Shown one piece after another: positions 24,245-33,770 of a stretch of DNA of 64,000 nucleotides. The DNA lies in assembly GCA_015075445.1 (NCBI GenBank), contig JABTUJ010000005.1, forward strand, positions 124,001 to 188,000, written 5' to 3'. Each line of letters begins with the position of its first letter. The stretch's first letter is position 1. Made by a program: the position numbers and the translations under genes. Origin of the DNA: Verrucomicrobiales bacterium. GTDB taxonomy: Bacteria > Verrucomicrobiota > Verrucomicrobiia > Limisphaerales > J093. The notes beneath the pieces are model-generated. The model was given only the letters and a program-made list of their open reading frames with translations, searched no databases and was not told the DNA's origin.

Positions 24245-25550
24245 TCAAGTGCGCATACAGGCTGACACCCTCGGCACGCCAGCCCGTTGACTGCGCTGAT
24301 GCAGATGCTGGCCCAACCGATACCGCACGAAGTGGTTCAGGTGCCGAAACACGTTCCGGGGTAGCCGAGCCCAAGTAGCTGGCCCAGCCCACCAGGCGTG
24401 ACGGTTCAGCGCCGACCAACTCCGGCCGCGGCGTGTGGCATTGCGGTGACTGATCACCCCGCAAAGTTTCCCGTTCCCGCGCCACCGCCTTGCGCGACGG
24501 CACCAGGTTCCAGTAACGCTGCGGGCGGCCATACTGGTCGCGGTCCTGCCGAAACGTGTAGCCCAGAAAATCCAGGCTCTGGCCCGGTTGCCGCAGATCA
24601 AGCACGCGGGTCTTCTCCCGGTTGATCTCCAACCCAGCCACCTTCCAGCTTGCCCTCGAGCCAGTCGCGCAGACGCGGACTCACGTACCGCGCCAACACC
24701 ACGAAGTCGTCCGCATAGCGGACCAGCTTCGCCTTGGCCCACTGCACCGCCCGATGAAAGACGTGATCGAACCAGTGCAGATACACATTGGCCAGCAGCG
24801 GACTCAGGACCCCGCCTTGCGGCGTGCCCCGGTCATTCCGCTGCACCGTCGGTGGTTTCCCGTCCTTGGGCGACTCCACCACCGGCGCCTTCAGCCATTG
24901 TCGGATCAATCCCAGCACCGAACCGTCCACCACGCGCATCCGCAGACAGGCGATGAGCTTGTCGTGGGGAATGCTGTCGAAGTAGCCGGCCAGGTCCGCC
25001 TCATACCGCCGCCAGGCCCCCCTTCCGATGGGCCTCAACGGCTTGCAGGGCGTCGCGCCGAACGTCCGGCTGAAACCCGCGGGCAATCTTCAAAGTCAGC
25101 TTCAAGATCGGCCCAGGATCAGCACTCGCCGCCTGCACCGCACCGGTCCCGCACCGTCAGGATGCCCAGCGGTCGCAGTTTCCCGTTCGCCTTGGGGAGG
25201 TACACCCGCCGCACCGCTTGGGCACGGTAGGTCTTCTCCCGCAGGCTGCGTTGCAGTTCGTCCAGAAAGGCGGCTTCGCTTGCGGGCGTCGCCCCGATCT
25301 GTTCGATGCTTACTTGGTCCACACCCGGCGCCCCGCCGTTACGCCGTACGGCCGCCCAGGCGGCTTCCAGCACGTCGTCGCGGGACACCTGGCTGTACAG
25401 ACTGTAGAAGCGGAATCGCTTCTGTTGTTTGGCTTTCTGGCCCAGCTTCTGTCTCAGTTCCCGGAGGTTCGGCGACCGAGTTCGCGGGACACTACGGCTC
25501 GCGCGTTGGCCTTCCCCAGCGTCCACGGACGGGGTCGCCCCCATCCGCAT
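24245..25550 (-). pseudogene. Reverse transcriptase/maturase, frameshifted copy
   Basis: Fragments in several frames together cover a full group II-type reverse transcriptase. The N terminus is intact here ([19 protein letters not shown]), then [75 protein letters not shown] and [13 protein letters not shown]. Frame breaks fall near 25100, 24630 and 24450. The differences from copy 2 are almost all single-base losses, which could reflect decay or poor consensus over a repeat. Confidence 0.75.
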
Positions 25551-25649
25551 AAGGGTCGGCTACCTGGCTTTCGACCGTTTACCAGGGTTAACACGTTGCA
25601 GTCATGTGGGAAGGTTCGACTCGCGGGCGATCGTGGGCGCGGTCGAGGA

Positions 25650-25952
25650 TCACTCAAGTTGCCTGCCCATCCAGTAACCAGGTCGGCGGCTGCCGTGAGC
25701 AACGGCCGCAATCCAAATGCAGTCCGGCATCTCCAAGTAGTAGAGGGTGTATGGAAACCGTTCGACGAAGTACTTTCTAAAGCCCGTTTGCTTGTGGGGT
25801 GGCCAGCTCTCCGGGCTTCGCTGGATGGCCCTCACCCCGTCCTCTACCTTGGCTTGGAGGTCAAGCCCCAATCCTGCCGCGCGGCTTTCGTAGAAAGAAA
25901 TGGCGGCGTCGAGTTCCGCACGCGCCTGGCTGTGGATGAGCGCGGGCTTCAC
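25650..25952 (-). CDS. RelE/ParE family toxin
   Basis: A 100-residue toxin of the RelE/ParE superfamily, recognisable by the start KPALIHSQARAELDAAISFY, the central GVRAIQRSPESWPP and the C-terminal RKYFVERFPYTLYYLE followed by IWIAAVAHGSRRPGYW. The GTG start overlaps the stop of the upstream antitoxin frame as GTGA. ParE-type toxins inhibit gyrase and RelE types cleave mRNA; the pattern with a long helical N terminus is closer to ParE. It lies between the two retroelement copies. Confidence 0.85.
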   Translation of the reverse strand: MKPALIHSQARAELDAAISFYESRAAGLGLDLQAKVEDGVRAIQRSPESWPPHKQTGFRKYFVERFPYTLYYLEMPDCIWIAAVAHGSRRPGYWMGRQLE

Positions 25953-26175
25953 CCGTACTTGGCGCGCAGTTCAGACAACACTTTCTCTGCGGGCTCGCCC
26001 TGGCTTGCCCGGTTCTGATCTGGCGCTCCTGGCCTCAAGCTCCGCGTCCCACGCGGATCAGCATCCACGTCACCTTCACCGGCGGCGACTCGATGAGGAA
26101 CCGGGCCAGCGCCGCGCGTTCGGACTGGGTCAGCCTCCCGAGTTCAGTTCGGAGTTGTTCCGCCGCCGTGCTCAT
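25949..26175 (-). pseudogene. Antitoxin gene of the ParE-like toxin, frameshifted
   Basis: The start MSTAAEQLRTELGRLTQSER and the end SQGEPAEKVLSELRAKYG match the helical antitoxins that precede this toxin type, but they lie in different frames, and a WDAELEAR fragment in the third frame lies between. At least two indels separate them. The stop overlaps the toxin start. If the breaks are real, the toxin would be without its antitoxin, which argues for sequence error. Confidence 0.6.
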
Positions 26176-26296
26176 GGAAGCAAGGTGCCCCGTTCACCCT
26201 GCAAGTCAACCTTCGGCTGCAGTTGTTGGGGAGTTTTTCGTCTGTCGGTCATCGTCCCGCGTCCGAGCTCTTCGCCATCCAGCGGTAGGCACCACC

Positions 26297-26423
26297 TCAG
26301 CTTGAACTCGAAGGGCCAGCCGTCGGCTCGGCGGCAACGCGGCCGATGACCGCACCCGTGCTGGTCGCGCTAACGGAAACAGGCTCGACGGTGAACATAC
26401 CTCGGTAGCCCGACGGTGGACCG
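26297..26423 (-). pseudogene. C-terminal fragment of an unknown gene cut by the retroelement
   Basis: About 40 codons ending in TGAVIGRVAAEPTAG and a Ser-rich tail, open toward the retroelement border at 26424. The upstream part of the gene is absent. Only its continuity up to the border suggests a truncated gene, so this is weak. Confidence 0.3.
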
Positions 26424-26530
26424 GTAGAGTAGAGAGGAAAGCACGGGATGAAAGGTCCGAGGACCAATGACCGCCGCTCCCCTCTCCCTCGTCGAACCGG
26501 ACATGGAGATTTCCCCCATCCGGCTCTCGC
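26424..26530 (-). ncRNA. Group II intron domain V-VI-like 3' end, copy 2
   Basis: Minus-strand hairpin at 26494-26525: GAGCCGGATGGGGG, a small loop, then CTCCATGTCCGGTTC, which has the size and AGC start of domain V. It is followed by GAGGGAGAGG paired with CCTCTCTACTC, leaving a bulged A six bases before the ...CTCTAC end, as expected for the domain VI branch point and the AY 3' terminus. Confidence 0.65.
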
Positions 26531-26555
26531 CGGAGTCGTCTTTTCCAGAACGCAT

Positions 26556-27755
26556 TCACAAGCGAACCAGTCCCAGACGTTCCAAGTGCGCGTACAGGCT
26601 GACACCCTCGCGGGCACGCCAGCCCCGTTGACTGCGCCGATGCAGATGCTGGCCCAACCGACACCGCACGAAGTGGTTCAGGTGCCGAAACACGTTCCGG
26701 GGGTAGCCGAGCCCAAAGTAGTTGGCCCAGCCCCGCAGGTGACGGTTCAAGCGCCCGACCAACTCCGGCAGCGGCGTGTGGCATTGCTGCGGACTGATCA
26801 ACCCCCGCAAGGTCTCCCGTTCCCGCGCCACCGCCTTGCGCGACGGCATCAGGTTCCAGTAACGCTGCGGGCGGCCATACTGGTCGCGGTCCTGCCGAAA
26901 CGTGTAGCCCAGAAAATCCAGGCTCTGGCCCGGTTGCCGCAGATCAAGCACGCGGGTTTTCTCCCGGTTGATCTGCAACCCCAGCCAGCCTTCCAGCTTG
27001 CCCTCGAGCCAGTCGCGCAGACGCGGACTCACGTACCGCGCCAACACCACGAAGTCGTCCGCATAGCGGACCAACTTCGCCTTGGCCCACTGCGCCGGCC
27101 CGTCCGCCCGATGAAAGACGTGATCGAACCAGTGCAGATACACATTGGCCAGCAGCGGACTCAGGACCCCGCCTTGCGGCGTGCCCCGCTCATTCCGCTG
27201 CACCGTCGGTGGTTTCCCGTCCTTGGGCGGCTCCACCACCGGCGCCTTCAGCCATTGTCGGATCAATCCCAGCACCGAACCGTCCACCACGCGCATCCGC
27301 AGACAGGCGATGAGCTTGTCGTGGGGAATGCTGTCGAAGTAGCCGGCCAGGTCCGCCTCATACACCGCCGCCAGGCCCCCCTTCCGATGGGCCTCAATGG
27401 CTTGCAGGGCGTCGTGCGCCGAACGTCCGGGCCGAAACCCGTAGGAGCAATCTTCGAAGTCGGCTTCAAAGATCGGCTCCAGGATCAGCAACACCGCCGC
27501 CTGCACCACCCGGTCCCGCACCGTCGGGATGCCCAGCGGTCGCAGTTTCCCGTTCGCCTTGGGGAGGTACACCCGCCGCACCGCTTGGGCACGGTAGGTC
27601 TTCTCCCGCAGGCTGCGTTGCAGTTCGTCCAGAAAGGCGGCTTCGCTTGCGGGCGTCGCCCCGATCTGTTCGATGCTTACTTGGTCCACACCCGGCGCCC
27701 CGCCGTTACGCCGTACGGCCGCCCAGGCGGCTTCCAGCACGTCGTCGCGGGACAC
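26556..27755 (-). CDS. Group II-type reverse transcriptase/maturase
   Basis: A 399-residue reverse transcriptase. Blocks in order: [72 protein letters not shown], the catalytic [29 protein letters not shown], then a maturase segment [18 protein letters not shown]. There is no C-terminal HNH endonuclease. The N-terminal RT0 region is lost: compared with copy 1, a small rearrangement near 27765-27785 creates a TAA after KRFR, so translation must start at [10 protein letters not shown]. The catalytic core is intact. Confidence 0.88.
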   Translation of the reverse strand: MSRDDVLEAAWAAVRRNGGAPGVDQVSIEQIGATPASEAAFLDELQRSLREKTYRAQAVRRVYLPKANGKLRPLGIPTVRDRVVQAAVLLILEPIFEADFEDCSYGFRPGRSAHDALQAIEAHRKGGLAAVYEADLAGYFDSIPHDKLIACLRMRVVDGSVLGLIRQWLKAPVVEPPKDGKPPTVQRNERGTPQGGVLSPLLANVYLHWFDHVFHRADGPAQWAKAKLVRYADDFVVLARYVSPRLRDWLEGKLEGWLGLQINREKTRVLDLRQPGQSLDFLGYTFRQDRDQYGRPQRYWNLMPSRKAVARERETLRGLISPQQCHTPLPELVGRLNRHLRGWANYFGLGYPRNVFRHLNHFVRCRLGQHLHRRSQRGWRAREGVSLYAHLERLGLVRL

Positions 27756-28127
27756 CTGGCTATGCCAGACTGTTAGCGGAATCGCTTCTGTTGTTTGGCT
27801 TTCTGGCCCAGCTTCTGTCTCAGTTCCCGGAGGTTCGGCGACCGAGTTCGCGGGACACTACGGCTCGCGCGTTGCCTCCCCAGCATCCACGGACGGGGTC
27901 GCCCCATCCGCGTAAGGGTCGGCTACCTGGCTTTCGACCGTTTACCAGGGTTACACGTTGCAGTTAACAAGAACCATTTAAGCTTATGGCGCTTTCAGGC
28001 GAACTGGCGCGAAAAGGCGAGGGTCGCGGAGGTGGGCTCGCGCGGCAATTCTGGCACCGCCTGGGGTGCCTCTCCATTCGTCAGGGGACCGGAGGCTGCG
28101 CGGCGGCGACCTCCGGCTACCGTCTGG

Positions 28128-28210
28128 AACGCCTCCGGCGTTAGGCCGAGCCGGGCTGGAACGCTCTCGGGCGTTAGAAGGAGCCGCGGGCTGGGAACGC
28201 CTCGGGCGTT
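28128..28210. repeat. Three spaced hairpin repeats (AACGCCtccGGCGTT type)
   Basis: Three imperfect copies at 28128-28142, 28160-28175 and 28196-28210, each a short inverted repeat such as AACGCC-TCC-GGCGTT, preceded by CTGG or TGGG. The 32 and 36 base spacing is regular, but the spacers are unrelated to each other. Confidence 0.7.
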
Positions 28211-28447
28211 GAGACATAGACGTGGACCACGAGCGCTTCCGCCATGCATGTTTGCGGCGCAGGCGCGAAGACAGTCAGGGATCCTTCGGCATGCGGATGG
28301 TGGCGCCGCTTCTCGGCGGGCGGTTGGTCGGGCTGGGGAGGCGGTTGCCTTCGATGACCTCCAGATCTTGCGGAGGGTGTCGCTGGTGATGCGGACTCGC
28401 GGATGCCGTCGGTGACCTGACGGCGGTTTCGGGCAGAGACGGAACGG

Positions 28448-28472
28448 GTGCAGGCGGGACGCCCGCACCACC
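28448..28472. repeat. REP-like palindrome, GTGCAGGCGGGACGCC type
   Basis: Imperfect palindrome GTGCAGGCGGGACGCCCGCA followed by CCACC. Four related copies lie at 30180, 30217, 30252 and 40241. Confidence 0.75.
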
Positions 28473-28581
28473 GCCAGGAGCATCGTGAGAGGAAGGAGCT
28501 GGCGGCACGGTTGCGCCAGGAGCGATGGCCGAGGGGGGCGGAGGGAAGCCGGCACTGGCGCGGCGGGCGTGATGATAGGTG

Positions 28582-31500
28582 TCACGGGCGGCGGCGGGGC
28601 AAGGGTGGGGGCGGAGGTGGAGGCGGTGGAGTTACCGAACGCGGCAGTTCGCGGAGTCCATCGGCCAGGACGTCTTTGATGTCTTCGAGGCCGTGGGAGA
28701 AGGTCGCGAGCTGACCGACCACGCGGCCGACGGGGTCCTGATCGTCGGTCTGGTGGAGGAGCAGGTTGCGGCGGAAGGTCTTTCGGATGTCGTCCCAGCG
28801 GGCGGCTTCGTCGGGGGTAAGCGTGCCGGTGAGCTCGCGGAACTTGAGGAGGTTGGACTCGGCGCCTTTGGTGAGGGTCTGGGCCTCGTTGCGGTAGTGG
28901 TTCTGGAGGAGGGTCTCGAGCTCGGCGTCGTTCATCAGGGGCGCCACCTGCTCGGCCAGGCGGTTCATGTTGCGATAGGAACCCTGGAGGTGGAAGGGCG
29001 GTTCGGTGCGATAGGCCTCGGCCTGGCTGGCCGAACGGATGTACTCGGCGTTGACGCGCAGGACGACGTCGCGGATCCGGGTGAGCTTGCGCAGGACGCT
29101 GACGGCGTCGGCGAGTTCCTCGGGAGAATAGCTGCCGGCGAACTCGAGGCCTTCGCGCGAGCCGGAGCCGGCGAGCTGGAGGAGGGGATGGAGGTCCTGC
29201 GGCTGGCGGGCGAGGAGGCGGGCGAGCAGCGGGTTCGAGCCGGTGGCGTTTTCGAGATAGCTGAGATGGAAGGCGGCTTCGCGGCCGGCGAGGACGTCGC
29301 CGAGGTTGTAGGTGTCGGCGCGGTTGGCGAGCATGTCCGGGATGCGGAAGCGCTCGCCGCTTTCCGTGTAAGGGTTGCCGGCCATGACGACGGCGACCTG
29401 TTTGCCGCGGAGGTCGAAGGTGCGGGCCTGGCCTTCGTCCACGCCTTCGACCTGGCGTTGCGCGTCGCAGAGGGGGATGAACTTCTGGAGGAACTCGGGG
29501 TGGAGGTGCTGGATGTCGTCGAGGCAGAGCATCAGGTTGTCGCCGAGGGCGAAGGCGAAGTTGAGCTTGCGGAGCTCCTCGCGGGCGGCGGCGTTCGGGG
29601 CTTCGGCGGGATCGAGCGAGGTGACGCGCGGGCCGATGGCCGGGCCGCTGATCTTGACGAAGACGATGCCCAGGCGGTGGGCCAGATACTCCATGAGCGT
29701 GGTCTTGCCGTACCCGGGCGGGGAGAGCAGGAGCAGCAAGCCCATGCGATCGGTGCGCTTGGCGTTGCCGGCGGCGCCGAGCTGCTTGGCAAGGTTGTCG
29801 CCCACCAGGGGCAGATAGACCGAGTCGATGAGGCGGTTGCGGACGAAGGAGGTCAGGACGCGCGGCTTGAAGTCGTCGAGACGGAAGCGGGCGGAGGCGG
29901 CGGCGACAAGGTGGCGCTTGCGCGCCTGACATTGTTCAAAGAGCGGGACGACTTCGGCGAAGTGTCGCGCGAGGCGGCGGGTGAACTCGTGGTAGTGCAA
30001 GGGGAGCCGGCCGGCGCTGAGACGGGGGTGGTTGCCGACCAGGCCCTCGAGGGTGCGGGTGGGGACGACGTCTTGCGCCGGCGGGACCGGAGGGGTGCCG
30101 TCGAGCAGGAGCCAGGCGGCTTCGTCGGCGGAGTCGGTGGGATCGGTGGTGGCGGGCAGGGAGAGGGAGAGGCTTCCACGTGCAGGCTGGAAGCCCGCAC
30201 CACCGGAGGAAGGGACGGCAGGTTGGAGGGCCGCACCACCCAAAGGAGGGAGTGCAGGCGGGACGCCCGCACCACCGGGGGATTGGAGGGCGAAGCCGCG
30301 GACCCAATCGCGGACGAGGACATAGCGGGCGACCGGATCGCGTTCGACCGCCTGGCAGGCGGCGGTGAAGGCGTCCTGCGAATGACGGCTCTGCAGGTGA
30401 CGCTGGAAGGCGGTGACCAGCGCGGCCGCGCCGGGGCTGACGACAAACGCGGCGCCCTGGGTCAACCGCGCATGCAGATAGACGGCCGCTTCGGCGGCCC
30501 ACTCCGCGGCAAACAGCCCCGTGCGCTCGAGGAAGTCGGCCAGGCGTTCCTGAAGCTCGGCGATCTGAGTGGAGGCCCGGTGTCGGCCGGGGAACAGGCG
30601 ATCGATCTGGCCGTAGCTTTCGAGGCGGGCGCGGAGCAGCGCTTTCTCCTCGCCTTCCGGGAACAGAGACCAAAACACGGCGGCGCAGGCGCGGGCGGGG
30701 GGCGGATGGCGGAGCGGGCCGAGTTTCTGATGGAGCTCGAGCAACGCGCCGAGGAGCCGCGCGGCGTCGAGGTCGTGGACGCCCTTGGCGTAGCCTTCGG
30801 TGAAGCGGGTGGCCATGAAGGCGCGGACGTGGGCGAGGCGTTCGTCGTCGGTCCAACCGGCCGCGGCGGCCACGGTGCCGGCAGCTTCGAGGGCGTTGAG
30901 GATCCGGTACGCGAGGAACTCGCCGCGGTAGATGGCGGGGGTTTCGGAGGCGGACTCGAGACCCCAGACCGGGCGGGTGGCAAGGAGTTCAGGGTCGGTG
31001 GCGGGTTCGAAGAAGCTGGTGCCGGTGATGTGCAGACAGAGGGCATCGCCGCGCGGCACCATGGTGAGGGAGAGTTCCTGGGTGTTGACGCGGAACTGGT
31101 GGCGGCCGAGCTGGAGGAGGTTCGGGCCGCCGGCGAACAGGTCCTGGCGATCCTTGAGCTGGCGGACGGCGTCTTCCTGGACGGTCTTGAGGCGGGTCTG
31201 GAGATCCTCGGCCTTGACGGAGTCGCCGAGTTCGAGGAGCTGGCGGATCAGGTCCCGGACCTTCTCGACCATGGCGTCGGTGGCGAAGTAGCCGTTGAGG
31301 TCGGGAGGCGTGGTGAAGCTGGCGGCGCGGTGGGTGATGGCTTTGAGGATGCGTTCGGCGGCGGCGAGGAGGCCGTTGGCGCGGCGGTTGCGGGCCTCGA
31401 CGAGCTCGAGTTTGCGGGCCTCGAAGGCGGCGGCGAACGCGGTGCGCTGCTCGGCGAGCTGGACGACGAACTCCTCGAAGTCGGCGAAGCGGGCCTCGAG

Positions 31501-33678
31501 CTCCTCGACCTGGACGAGCAGGCGGTTGAGGAACTCGTCGCACTTGGGCGGGGTGGTGGCGAGGTCGAGGTAATTGGCGAGGGCCTGTTCGAGGAGGCGG
31601 GCCTGCGAGGCGAACTCGGCCTGGGCTTCGACGCCGCGGAGCTCGCGCAGGCGCTGTTTGAGGGCGGCGCGGGCCTGGTTGAGGACGGCGTAGAGGGCGG
31701 AGAGATCCTCGACGATGCGGGTGGCCTCGGTGGCGTCCTGGATTTTGAGGTTGGTGACGGTCTCGGTGAGGAGATCGAGTTCAGCGGCGGCGGTGTTGAG
31801 CTCCTGTTCGAGGGCGGTGGCCTCGGTGACCTTGGCGACGCCGGGGACGGCGGCGCGGAGCTGGTCGATGCGGGCGCGGGCGGGGTCGAGGGCCTGGGGC
31901 TGAAGGAGGAAGGCGACGGCGCGCTCGGAGAGGCGGGTGGTTTCGGCGGCGAGCTTCTGTTCGTGTTGGTCGAGGGTGGGGACGTCGAGATAGCGGACGT
32001 CGCGGAGGGAGAGGAGTTCGCCGCGGAGGGCGCGCAGTTCGTGGAGGCGCTGGACGAAGTCGGCGAGGCGTTCGAAGCGGGTCTGGCTGATGGCGCGGAG
32101 GAGGTCGGTGACGCGGCGAACGGCCTGCTGGAGGGTTTGGGTGGCGGTGCGGCGGAGGCGGAGGACCTTGTCGAACTCGGCGAGGGCGGCGGCGGCGGTT
32201 TCGTGGAGGCCGTGGAGCGGCTCGCGGAGGCGGAAGGTATCGGGGCGGTCGAGCCAGAAGTAGGTGTCGAGGATGTCGGCGGTGCGGCGGACGAGGTCGA
32301 GGTAGAGGTCGCCGTAGGTGTCGTCTTTGCCGAGGAGGGTGAGGACCTCCTGGCACTCGGCCATGGCGCGGACGAGTTCGGGGTTGCCGATGGTGCGGAG
32401 GTAGGACGTGGAAGGGACGTCGGGCTGCCAAGCCTGGGCGAGGTAGGGGGTTTGCCAGATCTGGAGGGCGTGGTGTCTCTGGGGTTCGTCCTCGACGCGG
32501 AAGAGGGCCATCTCGCCGTTGTCGAAAAGGGAGAAGCCACCGCAGACGATGGGGGTTTCGACGGTGCGGGCGATGAGGTTGTACGAGAGGAGAACGTAGT
32601 GGCCGCTGAGCCGGTTGTAGAAAGTGTAGAGGACATCCTCGCCGTTGGGGGAGACGATGCGCTTGTAGAAGACCATGTCGGTGAGGGCGGTCTCGAAGAG
32701 CTTGCACTCGCCGCTCTGGAGGTAGTAGCCGCGCGGGAACACGATGCCTTGTTGGTCGGGCAGGAGCACGCAGGCTTCGGCGAGGGCATCGATGCGGCGG
32801 ACCTCCTTGAGCTTCTCGTTGAAGACGAGATAGCGGAACTGCGGTTCCTGGTAGGGACGGATCTTGAGGAGGATGAGGGAGCCGAGGACGGCGTAGTAGA
32901 TCTCGGCGTCGTCGAGGGTCTGGTCCTTCTGCTCGACCGGTTCGGAGTAGATGCCTTCGCCGGAGGTGGTGTTGTCCTCGACCTTGACGGTAAGGTCGCC
33001 GCCGACGCACTCGACGAAGACGCGGTCTTCGATGGCGATGTGGGGGTGGAGGCCGCTGCGGTGGAGCTCGCGATGGGTGCGGGTCCACTCGAACTCGTGG
33101 GTGGGCGGGTAGCGGTACTCGTGGTCAAACCGGTTGCCGACGTAAGTGAGCCGGCCGTCCTGGCAGTGCCACTTGAAAGTCTTGATGTCGGGGATGGCCT
33201 TGCCGACGCGGAAGACCATGAAGAGGAAGGGGCCGTCGAGGGAGAACTTGGCGAAGACGGTGTGGCGGTAATAGTGGTAGAGGCTGCGGAAGTCGGTGAG
33301 GAACCGCTCATCGGCGAGCGGGGTGAGGGGCAGTTCGGCGAAGCGGTGGTCGCGGAGTTCGTAGAGGCCGAAGACGTCCGCGAGCTGGATCTCGGAGCGC
33401 AGGCCGAGGTGGACGTTGTAGCCGAAGAGGAAGCGCTGGCCGCCAAGGGGGATGAGGTCGCGGGCGAGGCAATTGTTCGGGGTGGTGATGCGTTCGGTGG
33501 CGAGGAGGGCGGTGGGGATGGCGCCGAAGACTTCCTGCCGGGCGCGGTTGAGCTGTTCGAGACGGGTGCGCAGCTCGGTGCCCTGGGCGGCCAACCGGGC
33601 ACGGAGGATCTCGTAGGTGCCCTGTTCGAGGGCCGGGGGCGTCTCGGGGGGCGCGGTGTTGGGAGTGCCTTCAGCCAT
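28582..33678 (-). CDS. Giant DUF3686-type AAA+ ATPase ("DNA repair ATPase")
   Basis: A 1698-residue protein. The N-terminal ~500 residues match the DUF3686-type start (NNCLARDLIPLGGQRFLFGY, FRSLYHYYRHTVFAKFSLDG). Residues ~430-800 are largely helical, coiled-coil-like. A C-terminal AAA+ domain has Walker A SPPGYGKTT (near residue 1320), Walker B LMLCLDDIQHLHP and a sensor segment VVMAGNPYTESGERF. These proteins are labelled DNA repair ATPases in databases, with no firm biochemistry. It is the last gene of an operon with a flotillin and an NfeD-like protein. A Gly/Pro/Ala-rich insert at residues ~1134-1167 is made of REP-like repeats. Confidence 0.88.
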   Translation of the reverse strand: MAEGTPNTAPPETPPALEQGTYEILRARLAAQGTELRTRLEQLNRARQEVFGAIPTALLATERITTPNNCLARDLIPLGGQRFLFGYNVHLGLRSEIQLADVFGLYELRDHRFAELPLTPLADERFLTDFRSLYHYYRHTVFAKFSLDGPFLFMVFRVGKAIPDIKTFKWHCQDGRLTYVGNRFDHEYRYPPTHEFEWTRTHRELHRSGLHPHIAIEDRVFVECVGGDLTVKVEDNTTSGEGIYSEPVEQKDQTLDDAEIYYAVLGSLILLKIRPYQEPQFRYLVFNEKLKEVRRIDALAEACVLLPDQQGIVFPRGYYLQSGECKLFETALTDMVFYKRIVSPNGEDVLYTFYNRLSGHYVLLSYNLIARTVETPIVCGGFSLFDNGEMALFRVEDEPQRHHALQIWQTPYLAQAWQPDVPSTSYLRTIGNPELVRAMAECQEVLTLLGKDDTYGDLYLDLVRRTADILDTYFWLDRPDTFRLREPLHGLHETAAAALAEFDKVLRLRRTATQTLQQAVRRVTDLLRAISQTRFERLADFVQRLHELRALRGELLSLRDVRYLDVPTLDQHEQKLAAETTRLSERAVAFLLQPQALDPARARIDQLRAAVPGVAKVTEATALEQELNTAAAELDLLTETVTNLKIQDATEATRIVEDLSALYAVLNQARAALKQRLRELRGVEAQAEFASQARLLEQALANYLDLATTPPKCDEFLNRLLVQVEELEARFADFEEFVVQLAEQRTAFAAAFEARKLELVEARNRRANGLLAAAERILKAITHRAASFTTPPDLNGYFATDAMVEKVRDLIRQLLELGDSVKAEDLQTRLKTVQEDAVRQLKDRQDLFAGGPNLLQLGRHQFRVNTQELSLTMVPRGDALCLHITGTSFFEPATDPELLATRPVWGLESASETPAIYRGEFLAYRILNALEAAGTVAAAAGWTDDERLAHVRAFMATRFTEGYAKGVHDLDAARLLGALLELHQKLGPLRHPPPARACAAVFWSLFPEGEEKALLRARLESYGQIDRLFPGRHRASTQIAELQERLADFLERTGLFAAEWAAEAAVYLHARLTQGAAFVVSPGAAALVTAFQRHLQSRHSQDAFTAACQAVERDPVARYVLVRDWVRGFALQSPGGAGVPPALPPLGGAALQPAVPSSGGAGFQPARGSLSLSLPATTDPTDSADEAAWLLLDGTPPVPPAQDVVPTRTLEGLVGNHPRLSAGRLPLHYHEFTRRLARHFAEVVPLFEQCQARKRHLVAAASARFRLDDFKPRVLTSFVRNRLIDSVYLPLVGDNLAKQLGAAGNAKRTDRMGLLLLLSPPGYGKTTLMEYLAHRLGIVFVKISGPAIGPRVTSLDPAEAPNAAAREELRKLNFAFALGDNLMLCLDDIQHLHPEFLQKFIPLCDAQRQVEGVDEGQARTFDLRGKQVAVVMAGNPYTESGERFRIPDMLANRADTYNLGDVLAGREAAFHLSYLENATGSNPLLARLLARQPQDLHPLLQLAGSGSREGLEFAGSYSPEELADAVSVLRKLTRIRDVVLRVNAEYIRSASQAEAYRTEPPFHLQGSYRNMNRLAEQVAPLMNDAELETLLQNHYRNEAQTLTKGAESNLLKFRELTGTLTPDEAARWDDIRKTFRRNLLLHQTDDQDPVGRVVGQLATFSHGLEDIKDVLADGLRELPRSVTPPPPPPPPPLPRRRP
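30180..30276. repeat. Three REP-like palindromes inside the ATPase coding sequence
   Basis: Copies at 30180-30204, 30217-30240 and 30252-30276 of the GTGCAGGC(T/G)GGA...GCCCGCACCACC palindrome. Read in the gene's frame they encode GGAGVPPALPPLGGAALQPA and SSGGAGFQPARG without breaking the reading frame. Confidence 0.8.
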
Positions 33679-33770
33679 GGACGGTCAAGCGCGGGCGGTT
33701 GAGAAACATGGGCGAAAGGGGCAGGTCCCCGGCACGCACGCGACGGCCGGGGACCCGCGGGCATCGGAGA

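Larger units (their letters stand above)
24094..25594 (-). mobile_element. Group II-like reverse transcriptase element, copy 1 (degraded)
   Basis: Nearly the same sequence as 26424-27956, with many small deletions. The 3' end on the minus strand is ...CTCTAC before a shared CGG; the 5' end is GTGT, preceded in both copies by ACTGCAAC. Flanks differ beyond these points, so both ends are real element borders. Confidence 0.75.
26424..27956 (-). mobile_element. Group II-like reverse transcriptase element, copy 2
   Basis: Second and better preserved copy, 1533 bases. It ends in a domain V-VI-like RNA at 26424-26530 and starts with GTGTAACCCTGG at 27956 on the minus strand. Coding capacity begins so close to the 5' border that a normal domain I (several hundred bases) cannot be fitted in front of the gene. 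Confidence 0.78.
27957..28581. other. Non-coding stretch with hairpin repeats
   Basis: About 625 bases between the retroelement and the giant ATPase gene. It holds three AACGCC-type hairpins (28128-28210) and one GTGCAGGC-type palindrome (28448-28472). A minus-strand open stretch ending at 28275 (VIEGNRLPSPTNRPP, then SGATIRMPKDP) looks like the end of some protein but has no start or family I can name. Confidence 0.5.

Noticed and set aside
28579..33702. Very long open frame on the + strand opposite the giant ATPase gene
   Set aside because: It mirrors the ATPase gene. High GC and codon bias leave the antisense frame open; the product is a low-complexity Gly/Glu/Val/Ala sequence with no family features.
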